From positions 18,462,241-18,526,240 of the forward strand of contig CM049318.1 of assembly GCA_026874595.1 (NCBI GenBank): a stretch of 64,000 nt of DNA, given 5' to 3'. This document shows, one piece after another, positions 52,119 to 63,800 of the stretch (its first letter is position 1; each line of letters begins with the position of its first letter). Origin of the DNA: Sipunculus nudus (lineage: Eukaryota; Annelida; Sipuncula; Golfingiida; Sipunculidae). Made by a program: the position numbers and the translations under genes. The notes beneath the pieces are model-generated. The model worked only from the letters and a program-made list of their open reading frames with translations, searched no databases and was not told where the DNA came from.

Positions 52119-55100
52119 ATTGGCTTCACATCTGTAAGTCATGGGTCTCCCTATCATTACACACTGCTCCTGTTAGTACACAGCCTCCTCGGATGTGTAT
52201 TATTTTGGTAATTAATTTATAAAGTTTATGTTGACAATCAATATTGTCACCGGATTCATCTTTGCACAAGTATATTCGAAGGTAATGACCTAATAGTACC
52301 CCTATTTCCACAAAAAAAGACAATTTTAGGGTTATAAACGACGATGCTACCTTCCGTCTTTTTACCATACTGTTGAGTTATTTACCAGTCAAAACTTCAC
52401 ATGTTACTATACTTTTGAGTTACTCACCAGTTTAATCTTCACATTCGATATTTTAAAGACGGAGTCTCCTCTGCTGATTCGTCCTCTGCTGAACAAAATG
52501 ACAAGATCTGAATTACACGCTGTTATGGCCGGAGGGTTCGCCATTATTTCTGGAAGTTTATTGGGTGTATACATGGCCATGGGGGTAAGTTGACCAAAAG
52601 GTAATTTGCTATAATTTGATACCTTACTCAACAAATGAAAATAAAGAAACACGGGAATTCAGGAAAGCGGCTCGAGGTGTCCTTGAGCAGAGCACAGGAC
52701 TTCAAGCCTTATATTGTGAGTTCAAATTTAGCTGGGGAGCGGTGAAATGTTTCAAGGAACGCTCTGCGGGTTTAATTGAAAGGCCGTACCCACAGCCGCG
52801 TTTCATTCACAAACGGTTGAACCTTTCGCTGGTATGACCCAACAATGGAGGCGCCTACACACCAAGGTTTCGGTTTTGACCAGGCCTGGTAAAAGCCAGG
52901 ATAGACATAAGAGGAAACGAGTGCTGCTGCTCTGCCACGTAGTACATACTTATAGTTAAGCTAGCATTTAAAATGGAGGCGGTTAGCTCCAATAAAAAGA
53001 AAAAAATGCGGTTTTGATTCATAAGGGTCATTGGAAATGTGCACATTTTGAAAAAAAAAACTGATATTTTTAAGTAAGAATTGATTACATAAGATGCCTG
53101 ACATTTGCTGACAGTGATCATACAGTATATAAAATAAGCCCATAAGAATAAAGGTATAAAGCGGGGCGGGGACCTATAAAATTCATGCTTTGTACTGGAT
53201 AGGAGATTAACTTTTTTTTTATATAAATAAAAAATTTTAATTGTTCATATTTTCTCTCCTTTAGGTTCCGGGTGAGCATCTGTTGTCGGCGTCCATCATG
53301 TCCGCCCCCGCTGCCCTCGCGCTTTCGAAGCTCAGTTACCCAGAAACAGAAGGATCCGAGACTCAACCCTCTGGAAATATAGGTCTAAAAAGGAGGTATT
53401 ATTTATGTATGTTTTCGGGCTTAAGATTTGTACTCAAGCTCTCGATACCATTACCCGTATTTAACTCGAATACTCATTGCCATGGTAGCATTGTAAAGAT
53501 AAAAACGGCCGTATGTTTACCGATGCAAAATATGTGTAAATTTGAATTGATGACGGCTTAATTTTCTCCCAACGAAGTGATATAGATATACCAATATGGA
53601 TGGATATAGTATGGATATTTATTATTATATCGAAGTGCCTTCGAAATATAAGCTCTATATCATATGTGAAACTCCGGTTGTCGAACATTCGGAGAAATGA
53701 ATTTTAATAATTTCAACAAAAGTGCTTCACCGAAACACGCGCTATGCAAATAATCCTGAAGTGAGGAGCAATTACTGTTACATTCACAAAACATCCAAAC
53801 TGAAACAGTTCAGTAACTTCCTGTGGTGCAGGTAGTTTAAGACATTCCTGGAGAGAAACTGTTCCTTCTTATGTTTCCACCCATCCATTGTCAATAAGAT
53901 GAGGTTCGAATTATCGGTCCTGACTTATTATACCATTTGCCAGTTAGCCATATGGGACATGCTGTCTGAATGTGTGGGTTTGGTGCACCAAGGCTTCACA
54001 AGGGCGGATCAAAGATTAAGGAAAAGGTGGGGGGGGGGGGCGGGTCCAACCCAGGAGGACTAATGAAAATCCAAAAAAAATGTCATTAGGTCCGGTAAAG
54101 AGGGGGGGGGGGGGGTCCAGGCCGAAAATTTTCGTCTGAATCCCTTAAAAAAGTTGCTTCGGATGAAAAAAATGGGGGGGAGGGGGGGGGGGACCGCTTC
54201 TGCTTCATCTTCGCCCGCTTTTTAAAAAATTATTAACTAAGTGATTACTTGTTTCAATGCTTATATAATGTTATTTTTACCTACTCTTAGACATACTGGT
54301 AAATTAGTCATCCCATTAAGTGCAACTAAAAGCATGGTAACCTAACAGAACTTAATTAAGTTTTCCTGCTTTTAATCGTTGCACATTTTATTTGTATGTC
54401 AAATATGTAGTTCGCTTATTTCTTATATGATGATGAAATGAAGTTTGCCTTCAATTTAATATTTTGAAAACAAGTTTTAAATATATATAAAGACATCTAT
54501 AGCTGGTAAATAAACATCTATATCTGTGACATCTCTGATAGTTTTCAACGCATTAGGCACATACAATCGGATCATGGTCTGTCTCCTGTTGCGAGTGCTC
54601 ATAAATATGTTACAATCAAAACCATGTTTTATTCAATATAAGACGTTTCCTTACACGAAAAGTACGCCCCATATTCATGAAGTACAAAGTTTTCCGACAT
54701 ATTTTGCCAGATTAATATTTGTATTATTATGAGACAGTAGGATTTTCATCGGTACCATTTAGATGTTACGCGGGTCTTCATTTCCAAACTTAACATGGTC
54801 GATACCAAAAGTCTTTTTACAATGTGTGTGAACTTTAAAAATTCTCAGTATTTCTATCACAGATAACTCGTTCTTCACCATACCCAGTTATGATGTTACT
54901 TCTTTACATACACCTGTCACATAATTTCGTCTCGTATGGAAATCTTTTTGGATTTGGAGGGTATGGTATTTTAGAAAAAAAATGTTTCCAAGTGTTATTG
55001 CTGCAACGATGCTGAAAGATGAGGTCATAACAGGCCATTGTGTTGTGCAAGTTTTTCTCTATAACAGGATAGTACCATTTCCAGTGCTGATTTTGCGAAC

Positions 55101-57975
55101 TGTCGGTCGCTGGGGAATTGCTTCATTGTTGTTGGATGCCATATGGTTTTCGACAGCTTGAAGTAAAGCAAAATTAACAATTGAGCTTGATTAGCTAGTC
55201 TTACCGCAAGATATACATATTTTTTATCTATAGTAAGGAAAGAAACGTGATAGAGGCGGCCTCAGCGGGGGCTTCCACCTCAATTAAGCTGGTGGCCCAT
55301 CAAGCTACTAACCTGATCGCTTTCATCGCCATCTTAGCATTCGTCAACGCGACCTTGACCTGGCTCGGGGTCAGGGTCGGCCTTGAACCACCAGATTATC
55401 CTCATCTTACGTTCGAGGTTTGTATCTTTAAAGCATTCATATATACAAACATTTTAGCGTCTGTATGAAACATTTCAATAAATAACAATCAAGTATAAGG
55501 TTTAAGAAACAAAGCTAATGTGTTTCCAGTATAAGTTAATTCTAAACCAGATTTACGTATAGTATTTCATAGTAAACTCATAAATGAAACAAAATTATAT
55601 AATTCAATTTATAAATATGTTTCAATTGCAATATAGGGGGGGGGGGGGTGATTACAATGAAGAACATTCTCCCCTTGTCAAAAAGTGGGGGGTTATATCC
55701 CATCCCTTAAACTATATTGACGAGCATGTATAAGCGGACAGTAATATTTACGGTACCTCAACTGAAAACCAATGGAGTGGTCCTTCAAGACGATCTGTGC
55801 TGCAAAATATTTTGGATTCCCTTGTGATAATACTGAAATAGTTTACTTAAAAAGATCAAATTTTTTTACAGACTTGAAAGAGAAAACATCATAAATAGTA
55901 ATGTATTAACAAAATAATAAGGCCTAAAGTATATCGAAGCTTTTTTATGACATCAGAAGATTTTACGAATTACATTGAATACGAGCTCCAGAATGAAATG
56001 TTAGGTCAGGTTTCTTAATAAATTAAATTCTATAACATTTGATATCTCAAACAAAATCATTTTGCACAAAAGTATGATTTTATGACGTTTATCTTTGTTT
56101 TCCTGCTTCTCTGCTCTTTCGTCCTGTATCCCTTAGCGCTTGCCATGGGAGTTGATTTAACTGACTGCCGCAAGGTGGCGCAGTTGCTCGGCGTGAAGAC
56201 GTTTCTGAATGAATTCATTGCGTACGATCGCCTTGGGGTTTACATCCGCAACAAGGCTCTATATGACAGTTATAACGGCTCCATTGAAACAAGAGGAGAC
56301 GATATATACCTTGTCGCCACGAACACTACTCTCGTTGGCGGAGTGCTTGAGGTGAGAACTTTTGTGGGCAAACTTTTTTTTAGTGGGTGTACAGTCTGTT
56401 CCATCTTAGGCGTGAACACACGCCTCAGTAGGTATTATATTGAACTAGCAAGCCTAACTTGAGTCGTGATAAAAACCATGCTGATACATGGCAATACATG
56501 TGAACTGACAAACCTATGTGTAAATCCGTCTCTATGGTAACGAGTCAATTCCCATATCGCGTCCACGTTTGCTATCGTTCTGTAAACCTTTTGAGCCGTG
56601 TTTGTGTTCATGCCGTTTTTCTCGCTCATGGTACGCGTTGTTGAAATGTATACCAAAACAGCTAACGATTGGACTGTTTCATGTCAAGTAACAGGGTATC
56701 AAAATGTAAAGGCACTCTGACGCTGGTAATTATCAGGGGGGGCGCAATGTCGCCAGTTCCATCTGTGTGTACGCAAACTTATATCTCTTGAGCTGCATGG
56801 GTGAATGCGTAAAATGAGATAAACACTTCATGAAAATAACGATAATTAATGTTACACAACAGCCTGATTCCCCGTCTTGTGAGCAAGTGTTATGGCATTG
56901 GAAGCTGTCGTGAGGAGGGTAGATATAAAGAAGAGATGACGCCGGATTATGTAGTTCAAATCGAGCTTTATTCGTTGCTCGTTCACATGCGTTCACTGGT
57001 ACCCCAGACTTTGGGTATCTATTTTATAGTGTGCATTAGTGCCGACAAATATCTTCTACACTACAGCAGCCTCACTTTGATAGTTTGATTTCATAGAATA
57101 TTTACGAATCTAACTAACCAATCAGATGCCAGAAATGCAGGTTATGGTGCATGTGAACAATGACCTTGACCTTCAATAAAGATAAAGATATGTATAAAAT
57201 GACTTTTCTCAGATATTGATTTTGTTGAATGTTAAACTTGTTTGCAAGGTATGGTTTCAGTGAATCCTAAAGGTAAAAATTCGTTGTCGCCTTCCTTCAT
57301 TGCAGGTTAGTTTGTAGCAGTTTTGATATTTTTTTTATAAAAAAAAAAATTATAAATATTTCGAAATATCATTGGGCACCCCCCAAATAAAACAATATGA
57401 AATTAAAAAAAAAATCTTTCTCTTTATTCTAATTCGTTGAGAATATGTCAATGTGATGAAAACGAACGGGCTCCTATGTCCATCTCCCTTCAGTGCTGAA
57501 AGATTAGGCTTGTCCCTGCTCTGTTTTGTCAGGATAACATATTTTACCTGTATGTAGTGAAAATAGGTTGAGTATAAATTATCAGTCTCATCAAAATTTA
57601 CATTTTGCCGTCCTGGTCTTTCATGCCTGTTCATTCTTGTAGCTTTTCTGGACTCCCGGGGGGGGGGGGGGGGGGCTTACATCCCAATCAGCCATATCAG
57701 GCGGTAGAAGGTTATTTGTTCTTAATTTGCCGCCCATGACCAGTACCCATTCACTCTTGGGTCCAGAGAGCACACTCTTGTGGTAAAAACTTTGGCCAAG
57801 AGTCTTAGCGCAGAAGGCAGTCAGATAGGGACGCGAACCCACAAACTTGCTCCTCATTGTAATTAAACATACAAATTCTTTGAGAGTCCATATTTTTCCG
57901 GCCACCTACCCGAAGCTTCTCCACATAATGTACGTGAACCAGAAATAAAGAACTGAGGAAGAAAATTTCTCTCTG

Positions 57976-58008
<33 letters not shown>

Positions 58009-58837
58009 CATATGACTGTGTGTATGTGTGTGTTTACAAATAAAAGAAAATATTAATTCGAAATATATGTTGATATTATTACAGCCGCGGTCGGTTGTGA
58101 TAGCCACGTACGCCCTCTGTGGTTTCTCTAACCTTGCCTCTATCGGCGTCCAACTCGGAGGTATTGGGGCCATGGCTCCTGTCAGGAAAGGAGATCTCGC
58201 CAAAATGGTGGTCAGAGCGATGATTGCAGGGAACGTGGCCTGCTTCATGACAGCATGTATAGCTGGTGAGTAAAATACATCACAGAAGTCAGCAATGAGT
58301 TCATTATCTACAGTATAGCGCTTCGAATTAGAAATCTGCATTCTTAGGAATGCAGGCCTCCACATATTGGGGTCCCCATTGTGTTTGCATTCACTTATTC
58401 GGTTCATATTCTCAGGTTCTTTTTTGCATAAGCGACTCGACATTTTTTAATTTTCCTTGATTACGTTCCTTAATCCGAATCATGTGCCGGATCCACACAA
58501 GCTCTTATGTAATATTTGTGAAATTTTTACTTCTCCCCTGACAGCAAAATTTACTTATTTTGGTAATCACTGATCCTGTAGCGGTATACTATATTCAAAA
58601 GAACAGAAAAGTGTTACCGTGCCTTTTCGACTTTGATATTATATATTTTTTCTTGTTATATGCCTTTTTTCACCTATTCATATTTTACTCATTATTTGTA
58701 TCAGTTTTGCGTGTTTGAGTTTTGATATTTTTCTAATTTAAATATTTTTCTTATAATTAGCGAAGCATGAACCGTAGTACTTACTATCATATATACACAT
58801 ATCCTTTTCAGGTCTATTTCTGACTGAAGGCGTGTGA
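44234..58837 (+). CDS. SLC28A: Concentrative nucleoside transporter, SLC28/CNT family (complete)
   Basis: SLC28 proteins bring nucleosides into the cell with Na+ (some also H+) across the plasma membrane, as trimers. Ten coding exons: 44234-44574, 46403-46550, 49310-49501, 50435-50596, 52459-52584, 53265-53395, 55234-55417, 56106-56351, 58085-58265, 58812-58837. Together they give 1737 bp, 578 residues, TGA stop, all phases joining. Family motifs in order: [16 protein letters not shown] (164-179), [21 protein letters not shown] (275-290), [15 protein letters not shown] (331-345), SLVAH-like [18 protein letters not shown] (461-471), YALCGFSN (519-526), [10 protein letters not shown]. At least two helices precede the core (in residues 40-90). 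The C-terminus is short. The exon 8 start needs a TG acceptor if the family spacing holds. The 5' UTR begins at 44201. Confidence 0.92.
46403..46550 (+). CDS. SLC28A: SLC28 exon 2 (source of the intronic minisatellite)
   Basis: The acceptor is CTCTGACAG and the donor CCAG|GTAAGAG. It completes Trp114 and encodes [20 protein letters not shown] through [12 protein letters not shown]. The last ~45 bases plus the donor are the template from which the following repeat array is built. Confidence 0.9.
46551..49200 (+). repeat. 52-bp minisatellite of exon end + splice donor, about 50 units
   Basis: Units of about 52 bp read like CTTCTCATATAATCCTGCCC, AGGTAAGTGTTGTCGACAC, GTCTCTTCTCCGT. They correspond to the end of exon 2 (TTCTTCGTCTTCTCATATAA, CCCAGGCCAG) joined to its donor GTAAGAGTTGTGGACACG. 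Most units keep CAG or CGG followed by GTAAGT or GTAGGT. The first spacing from the true donor (46551) to the next (46603) is exactly 52. Higher-order structure is visible: variants with GTGCTGTCGAC and GTCCCTTCTGCATG recur 414 bp apart (47578 and 47992), i.e. eight units. The array ends about 110 bp before exon 3. Confidence 0.92.
50886..50934. repeat. (TA)n microsatellite
   Basis: TA dinucleotides in SLC28 intron 4. Confidence 0.95.
50935..52458 (+). other. Remainder of SLC28 intron 4
   Basis: AT-rich. A GC-richer block at 51790-51960 may be part of a dispersed repeat. A (CT)n tract runs at 52084-52115. No gene seen. Confidence 0.45.
52084..52115. repeat. (CT)n microsatellite
   Basis: CTCTCT run in intron 4 of the nucleoside transporter gene. 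Confidence 0.9.
54001..54230. repeat. Poly-G-rich repeat with three G tracts
   Basis: AAGGGCGGATC, then G runs near 54031, 54104 and 54175-54192, with GTCCAACCCAGGAGGACTAA and GTCCAGGCCGAAAATTTTCG between them. It resembles G-centred repeats elsewhere in the window (30580, 55635). Intronic in SLC28. Confidence 0.6.
56106..56351 (+). CDS. SLC28A: SLC28 exon 8, possible TG acceptor
   Basis: The family has FE followed at once by an LICSY-like helix. Here FE ends exon 7 and [18 protein letters not shown] begins at 56106, directly after a pyrimidine-rich stretch ending TTTTCCTG, so the intron would end in TG rather than AG. The nearest in-frame AG is at 56071-56072. Using it would insert 11 residues ([11 protein letters not shown]) before the helix and would follow a poor pyrimidine tract. 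Phase is 0 in either case. The exon also carries [11 protein letters not shown] and ends GGVLEG-like at the donor GAG|GTGAGA. Confidence 0.7.
56352..58084 (+). other. SLC28 intron 8
   Basis: It contains an 18-G tract (57658-57675). A block at 57745-57860 reads GGGTTCGCGTCCCTATCTGA on the - strand (B-box-like, possible repeat). A (TA)n tract runs at 57983-58009. No gene. Confidence 0.45.
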
Positions 58838-59080
58838 TGAACAGTCTTTACAACCAAACAGAAATCAATCGAAGATATGGATAAAGCAATTACGCACGAA
58901 CGCAGATAATGAATTGCGAGTCAACAGCATCTGAATATAGAATCCCAAAACCATTTGATTTGTTTTCACTGCATTGCCACTAACTTCAACTCAAAAGTTT
59001 CAATTAGCAGGGTCGTATAGCCAGGATTTATGAAAGGGAGCTTGGGGGCTTGGTATGGTCAAACCGCTGGCCAAAGTGTG

Positions 59081-59151
<71 letters not shown>

Positions 59152-59640
59152 ATCCATCTTCAAAATCTTTCTAATTTTAAGACACTTAACAAGAGATTTT
59201 GTTCACCTATTAATCATTTCTTTCAATTGCATGATACCATTATTTTAATTTTCTTAGGTTCCTGTGCCAATTTAAGAATGACGTTCCTGAGATAGAGATA
59301 GATGTATGTATAAATCGTTAACTATACATGAAAGTGTATGGCAATGAAACGATGTAACTATGACTGCTATTTTCATGATTTTACAATACTTTTATACTAT
59401 AAATTTCTTAGTATAGATATAGTATTGTATAGAGTTGTTCCTGGACGTTGGCAACTTCCTTGAAAAGTCGAATGGGGCAGCGTGCATGGCCTCCTGCGGC
59501 ACCCCCTGGTTACATCCTTGCTTTTAGAACTAGAATACAGGTAGTCGACAAGCAACTACGTGTATCCGCCAAAATCAGAGTAGGACGGGTGAAGTGAGGC
59601 ATGGATTGAGTGGCAAGGGGAAATAGATTCGTTACATATT
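58838..59640. other. Region after the SLC28 stop
   Basis: Presumably starts with 3' UTR. No clear AATAAA was noticed close to the stop. It contains a long (TA)n tract (59082-59149). Confidence 0.4.
59082..59149. repeat. (TA)n microsatellite
   Basis: Longest TA tract in the window, 245 bp after the SLC28 stop codon. Confidence 0.95.
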
Positions 59641-59647
59641 AGCTACG

Positions 59648-59925
59648 TTCCCGAAGCAGCGGAAATCTTGCGCTTCTAAAGAAGCTACTGATATTCCCGC
59701 TGCCTGCTTTGACCGTTTATGATGCACTTAAACACCAGGTTGTGGGCCTGTCTGCTGAAAAAAAAAACTGTTGATGTGACAGCCAACCAAATGCCTGTCA
59801 AAAAAACACTCGACAGGCACCAGGCTCTGCCCAGAGACCACGTGTGGGGCCATTTTCTCTGAGCCTGTGGCCTGTTCAAACAGTTTCCGGGGCGATGAGC
59901 TGTCACTCGAAATGAACACCATTAG
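59648..59925 (+). repeat. Dispersed repeat family 1, copy 3 (5' half)
   Basis: It matches 29120-29395 from GCAGCGGAAATCTTGCGCTT through CACCAGGTTGTGGGCCTGTC to GATGAGCTGTCACTCGAAAT, then stops. The second half present in the other two copies is missing. Confidence 0.75.
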
Positions 59926-59929
59926 GTGG

Positions 59930-60870
59930 CAAATTTCAGGTGGAAAAGTCAAACCACCACTGAGATATGAGTGATTTTATTCCACAGCAGACAAACAGGT
60001 GGACGCTGTGCAAAAATGGTTGCAGGTGGCGCCCCTAGTATTGTGAATGATAAAGAGCTATGTGAGATCCAAACACAGGCAAAACTTCATGAAGATACGT
60101 CAAACCAGTCTGGAGATATTAGCATGGGTAACTGCAGCTTGAACGTGAATGTTGGTGGCGCCATCTGTAATAAAATCTAGAAAGCTTTCCAGGATGTATA
60201 CACAAGTCAAAATTCAGGTGAATAAGTCAAACCACTGCCGAGGTGAGTGATTTTAACTCAAGTCAAACGAACAGATGGACACTGTGCATAAATGGTTTAA
60301 GGTGGCGCCACCAGTTTCTTGTATGATAAAGAGCTATGTGAGATATAGGCACATGCAAATTTTCAGGAAGATACGTTTAACCAGTCTGGAGATATAAGCA
60401 TGGATGTCTGCAGCGTGAATGTGAATGTAGGTGGCGCCACTTGTCATTGAACAAGAAAGCTATCCAGGATGTATACGCATGCCAAATGTCAAGGAGAATT
60501 AGTCGAACCACTGCAGAGATATGAGTGATTTTAACCCAAGGCAGACGAACAGATGGACGCTGTGCAAAAATGGTTGCAGGTGGCGCCACCATTTTTGTGT
60601 AAGTTTAAAGCTATCCAAGGGCTTCATTTGTGCAATTTTTTTTCTTGATTGGTCAAACGAATCCGAAGATATATGGGTTAATGTGTCAAAAACACACACA
60701 GATGGACGCACTGGAGAGAGGAAAGGTCAGAGGTCAACACCGAATGGTTAGGCACCAGTTCACATGTGACCCGATAATTGGTGTAGGTTTCGGAAAAATC
60801 GGTCCAGTATTCTCAGAGGAGTTCTCCGGAAACGAATACGGCGGCGGCGGCAAAACCCGGTCAAAAACAT
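59930..60870. repeat. ~275-bp tandem array with GGTGGCGCCACC motifs
   Basis: Three units start near 59960, 60240 and 60520. They share GAGTGATTTTA, GACGAACAGATGGACxCTGT, AAGAGCTATGTGAGAT, GTCTGGAGATAT and two GGTGGCGCC motifs each (about 60028, 60153, 60302, 60431, 60580). The array closes with CAGAGGAGTTCTCCGGAAAC and GGCGGCGGCGGCAAAACC. Non-coding. Confidence 0.8.
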
Positions 60871-63800
60871 AGTATCCGCAAAATTTTGTTTTGGCAAATA
60901 CTAATATATTTTATTAATTTAGCTTTTAATTTCCTGTAATTTTGGTACTAATTAAACTCTTGTAAAATGATCGGATTTAAAAGACGAACGGAATTTGTTT
61001 TAGAGCCAATAGGAAATAATATGCTGTAACTCAAGTAAGCATATTTAGGGCAAAAAAAATGAAAGGTAAGGTTCTCAGGCACTGCGCCGTCAATTTGAAC
61101 CCCCCCCCCTCCCGCATCAATTTTTTTAAAAATTTTCAATAAAGACCAATTTTGAGCTCCAGCCGCTCGGACATTTCATTCAAGAAGATAAAATAGTACA
61201 ATTTTGATAAGTTTTCTTTTGTTATGTAGTGCTTTACCTATTAAGCAAAAAAAAAAAAAAATCTTTTATTATCATGCTTTTCCTGATCACATGGCATTTG
61301 TTGTCAAAACATTCACAAACATTGAAAAAATCGCTCGCCCGCACTGATTTATGATGTGTGCCTGAAAACCAAACCTTTTTTTCTGATTTCTTAGGGAGTG
61401 ATGAATCAAGAACCATTGGTTCAGTAATAAGTCAAGTTTAAGAATTTTAGGAATTTTAATTATGATTGTTTACATTATTATTATTAACTTACTTCGAGGT
61501 AATAGGTAGTATCTGTCCTAAATTATGTGTCTAAGATATTGGGTTATGCCAAATCCTGGTCAACTGAATATACAGTGAAACCTATCTAAAGCGGACAGTC
61601 AAGGGACTCATTCATTTTGTCCTTAATAGCGAGGTGTCTTTATTAGGCAGGTTGACCCTGGTTGATAACTGAGGGATTATATAAAAGACAACGAACAGCT
61701 GCAAGAACGTGTTTATTGTAATATATCAGATTTCATATATATGTAATATATATTCATTCACACATCATGCATTCAATACTCATATTCAAACTGTGATTAT
61801 TTTTACTTATCTAAGGTAGTTTACAATATAAGGAGAAAAGTCTATGAAGACATCCGTAAAAAGCAATGTTCACAGCTCGCGTACGCTCTTTTTCGCTGAA
61901 TCACTCTGTCGAATATGCACGACTTTGTCAGATAGTATAAGCTCCCGCCCAGGAGTACGTGTGGTGCCACCTGGCGGCATTGCCTAAAACTCTCCTTTTT
62001 CAGCTGTCCAAATGCGATAATCTCAAAGATAATGACGACGTTGATAATGCGAAGATTGTAATTGTTACGAACCTGGGAACAGTTGTTTTTATAGATAAAT
62101 GTAGCTATAGCCTAAAATAAAGTTTCTTTTGTGATGGTTGTTTGGTTTGATTTGCTTTAATGTTGAAGGCACCCAAGATTAAACGAACTCCGAGGTGCTT
62201 GTGCACGGCGGCATGGTACAAACAGCTATACGGAGCAAGCAGATGTTTGACACTGAGCAGATCAGTTTGAGATAAACTGAGCAAAACCGATAAATTAATA
62301 TCAAACAGCCTGCTATAACAAACAGGCTAATATTACAGTTAGATATTGCGTGGAGTGATCAGGGACGCATGGGTAAACGGTAGCCGTTTAATCAATTTAA
62401 TGACCCCGCGGTCGAGAGAAAAATGCAGCTTCGCAACGTGTGAATGATCAACCGTGAAATGAAGTCACACGATGTTTACCGCTTCATATTTGCTGTTTAA
62501 CTTGGAGTACATCACACCGTGACATGAGCACGGCCATGCACGCATTAAGGGAACAACTGGGGATGGCATAATCCTTTGTGTTCAAGTCCCGGGAACAACA
62601 GCAGTACAGGTGGTCTTTAATGTTGCCCATGTATGTTCGAAAGAAATTTAAAGAAAGCTGGTGGCCATATTGGATTTCTGACAAGTCTGAAATTAATCAA
62701 CAAACATCCTCTAGAAGGAACCAAACACTAAAAAAAATACAGAAACTGCACTGGCAAAAGGATTTCTAAGGTGGCTTCATGGCAGACATAAGATATTGGA
62801 TCTCTGACAAGTCTGACATTTGATATCACACATCCTCAAATCAGAGACCAAATTTGTGAATGTTTCAAAGAATGTTACATTAATGAATGTCCAAAATAAT
62901 TAAAAAGGAATGATTAGGTTGGAGAGCTCTCATATCAGATTTATGGACATGCAAATGTAAAAAGTGTTAGTGCAATATTTTTTAATTATCACCTTCGTTT
63001 TTAGTGGGATCAGCAGGGTAGGTACACTGCAAAACCGTAAAGATAAGAAACGCAGAAAGCATCACTAAGAGACTTGTAAAGCAAAGCCATCCTAAATCCA
63101 GGTACTGACCCACATATTATCAGAACAAACGCTTGTATATCTGATAATTTATTTAAAAATATCTAGGAAACTAAGCTTATTACAATGATTCCATAAAGTA
63201 AAATGTAAAATGTTCCCATCATCTTATTAATCAGTAGCTAATCCCTAATATAATATTCATAGTCTTAATGCCTGGTCAAAACATTTAGAAATACCTCCTC
63301 TGGCAACAGGTTGATGTTCTCATCATTCAAAGGGCTGATACAAAAGGGCTTCATATGTCACAAGTGTCGCTCACAATTACGGTCACACAGTGAGATGTAC
63401 CAGTTGGAGTGCAATAGGTGTATATATATATACAAGAATAACAGAGATGGTCTACAAAGTAAGTGTTAACTGTGAACATCCCTGTCCTATGACCTTAGCC
63501 TTTTGTCCACATATCAATAGAATTCTTTCTAGAGTGATGGGTAACTACTAACCACTGAAAATTGGAGTAATCGCTTGGCAAATACTAGTAATGTGAGTAA
63601 CTTGACCTGCAAACCTTACACCTCCTGACCAGCTGACCCCAACATTACTAAGTTATTTTTCTTCAAGCAAAAAGATCAATGAATATGAAGTTTGAATCAA
63701 ATTGAGTGATGCATAGATGAGGCATATGTGAAGGACTGAAGATTTGGGATGACAATTTAGCTTGATATATGTTCATAAGTATTTGGAACAATTTAGTATT

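Noticed and set aside
57745-57860. tRNA-like B box GGTTCGCGTCCC on the minus strand
   Set aside because: No matching A box or acceptor stem could be found by eye; kept only as a possible repeat fragment.
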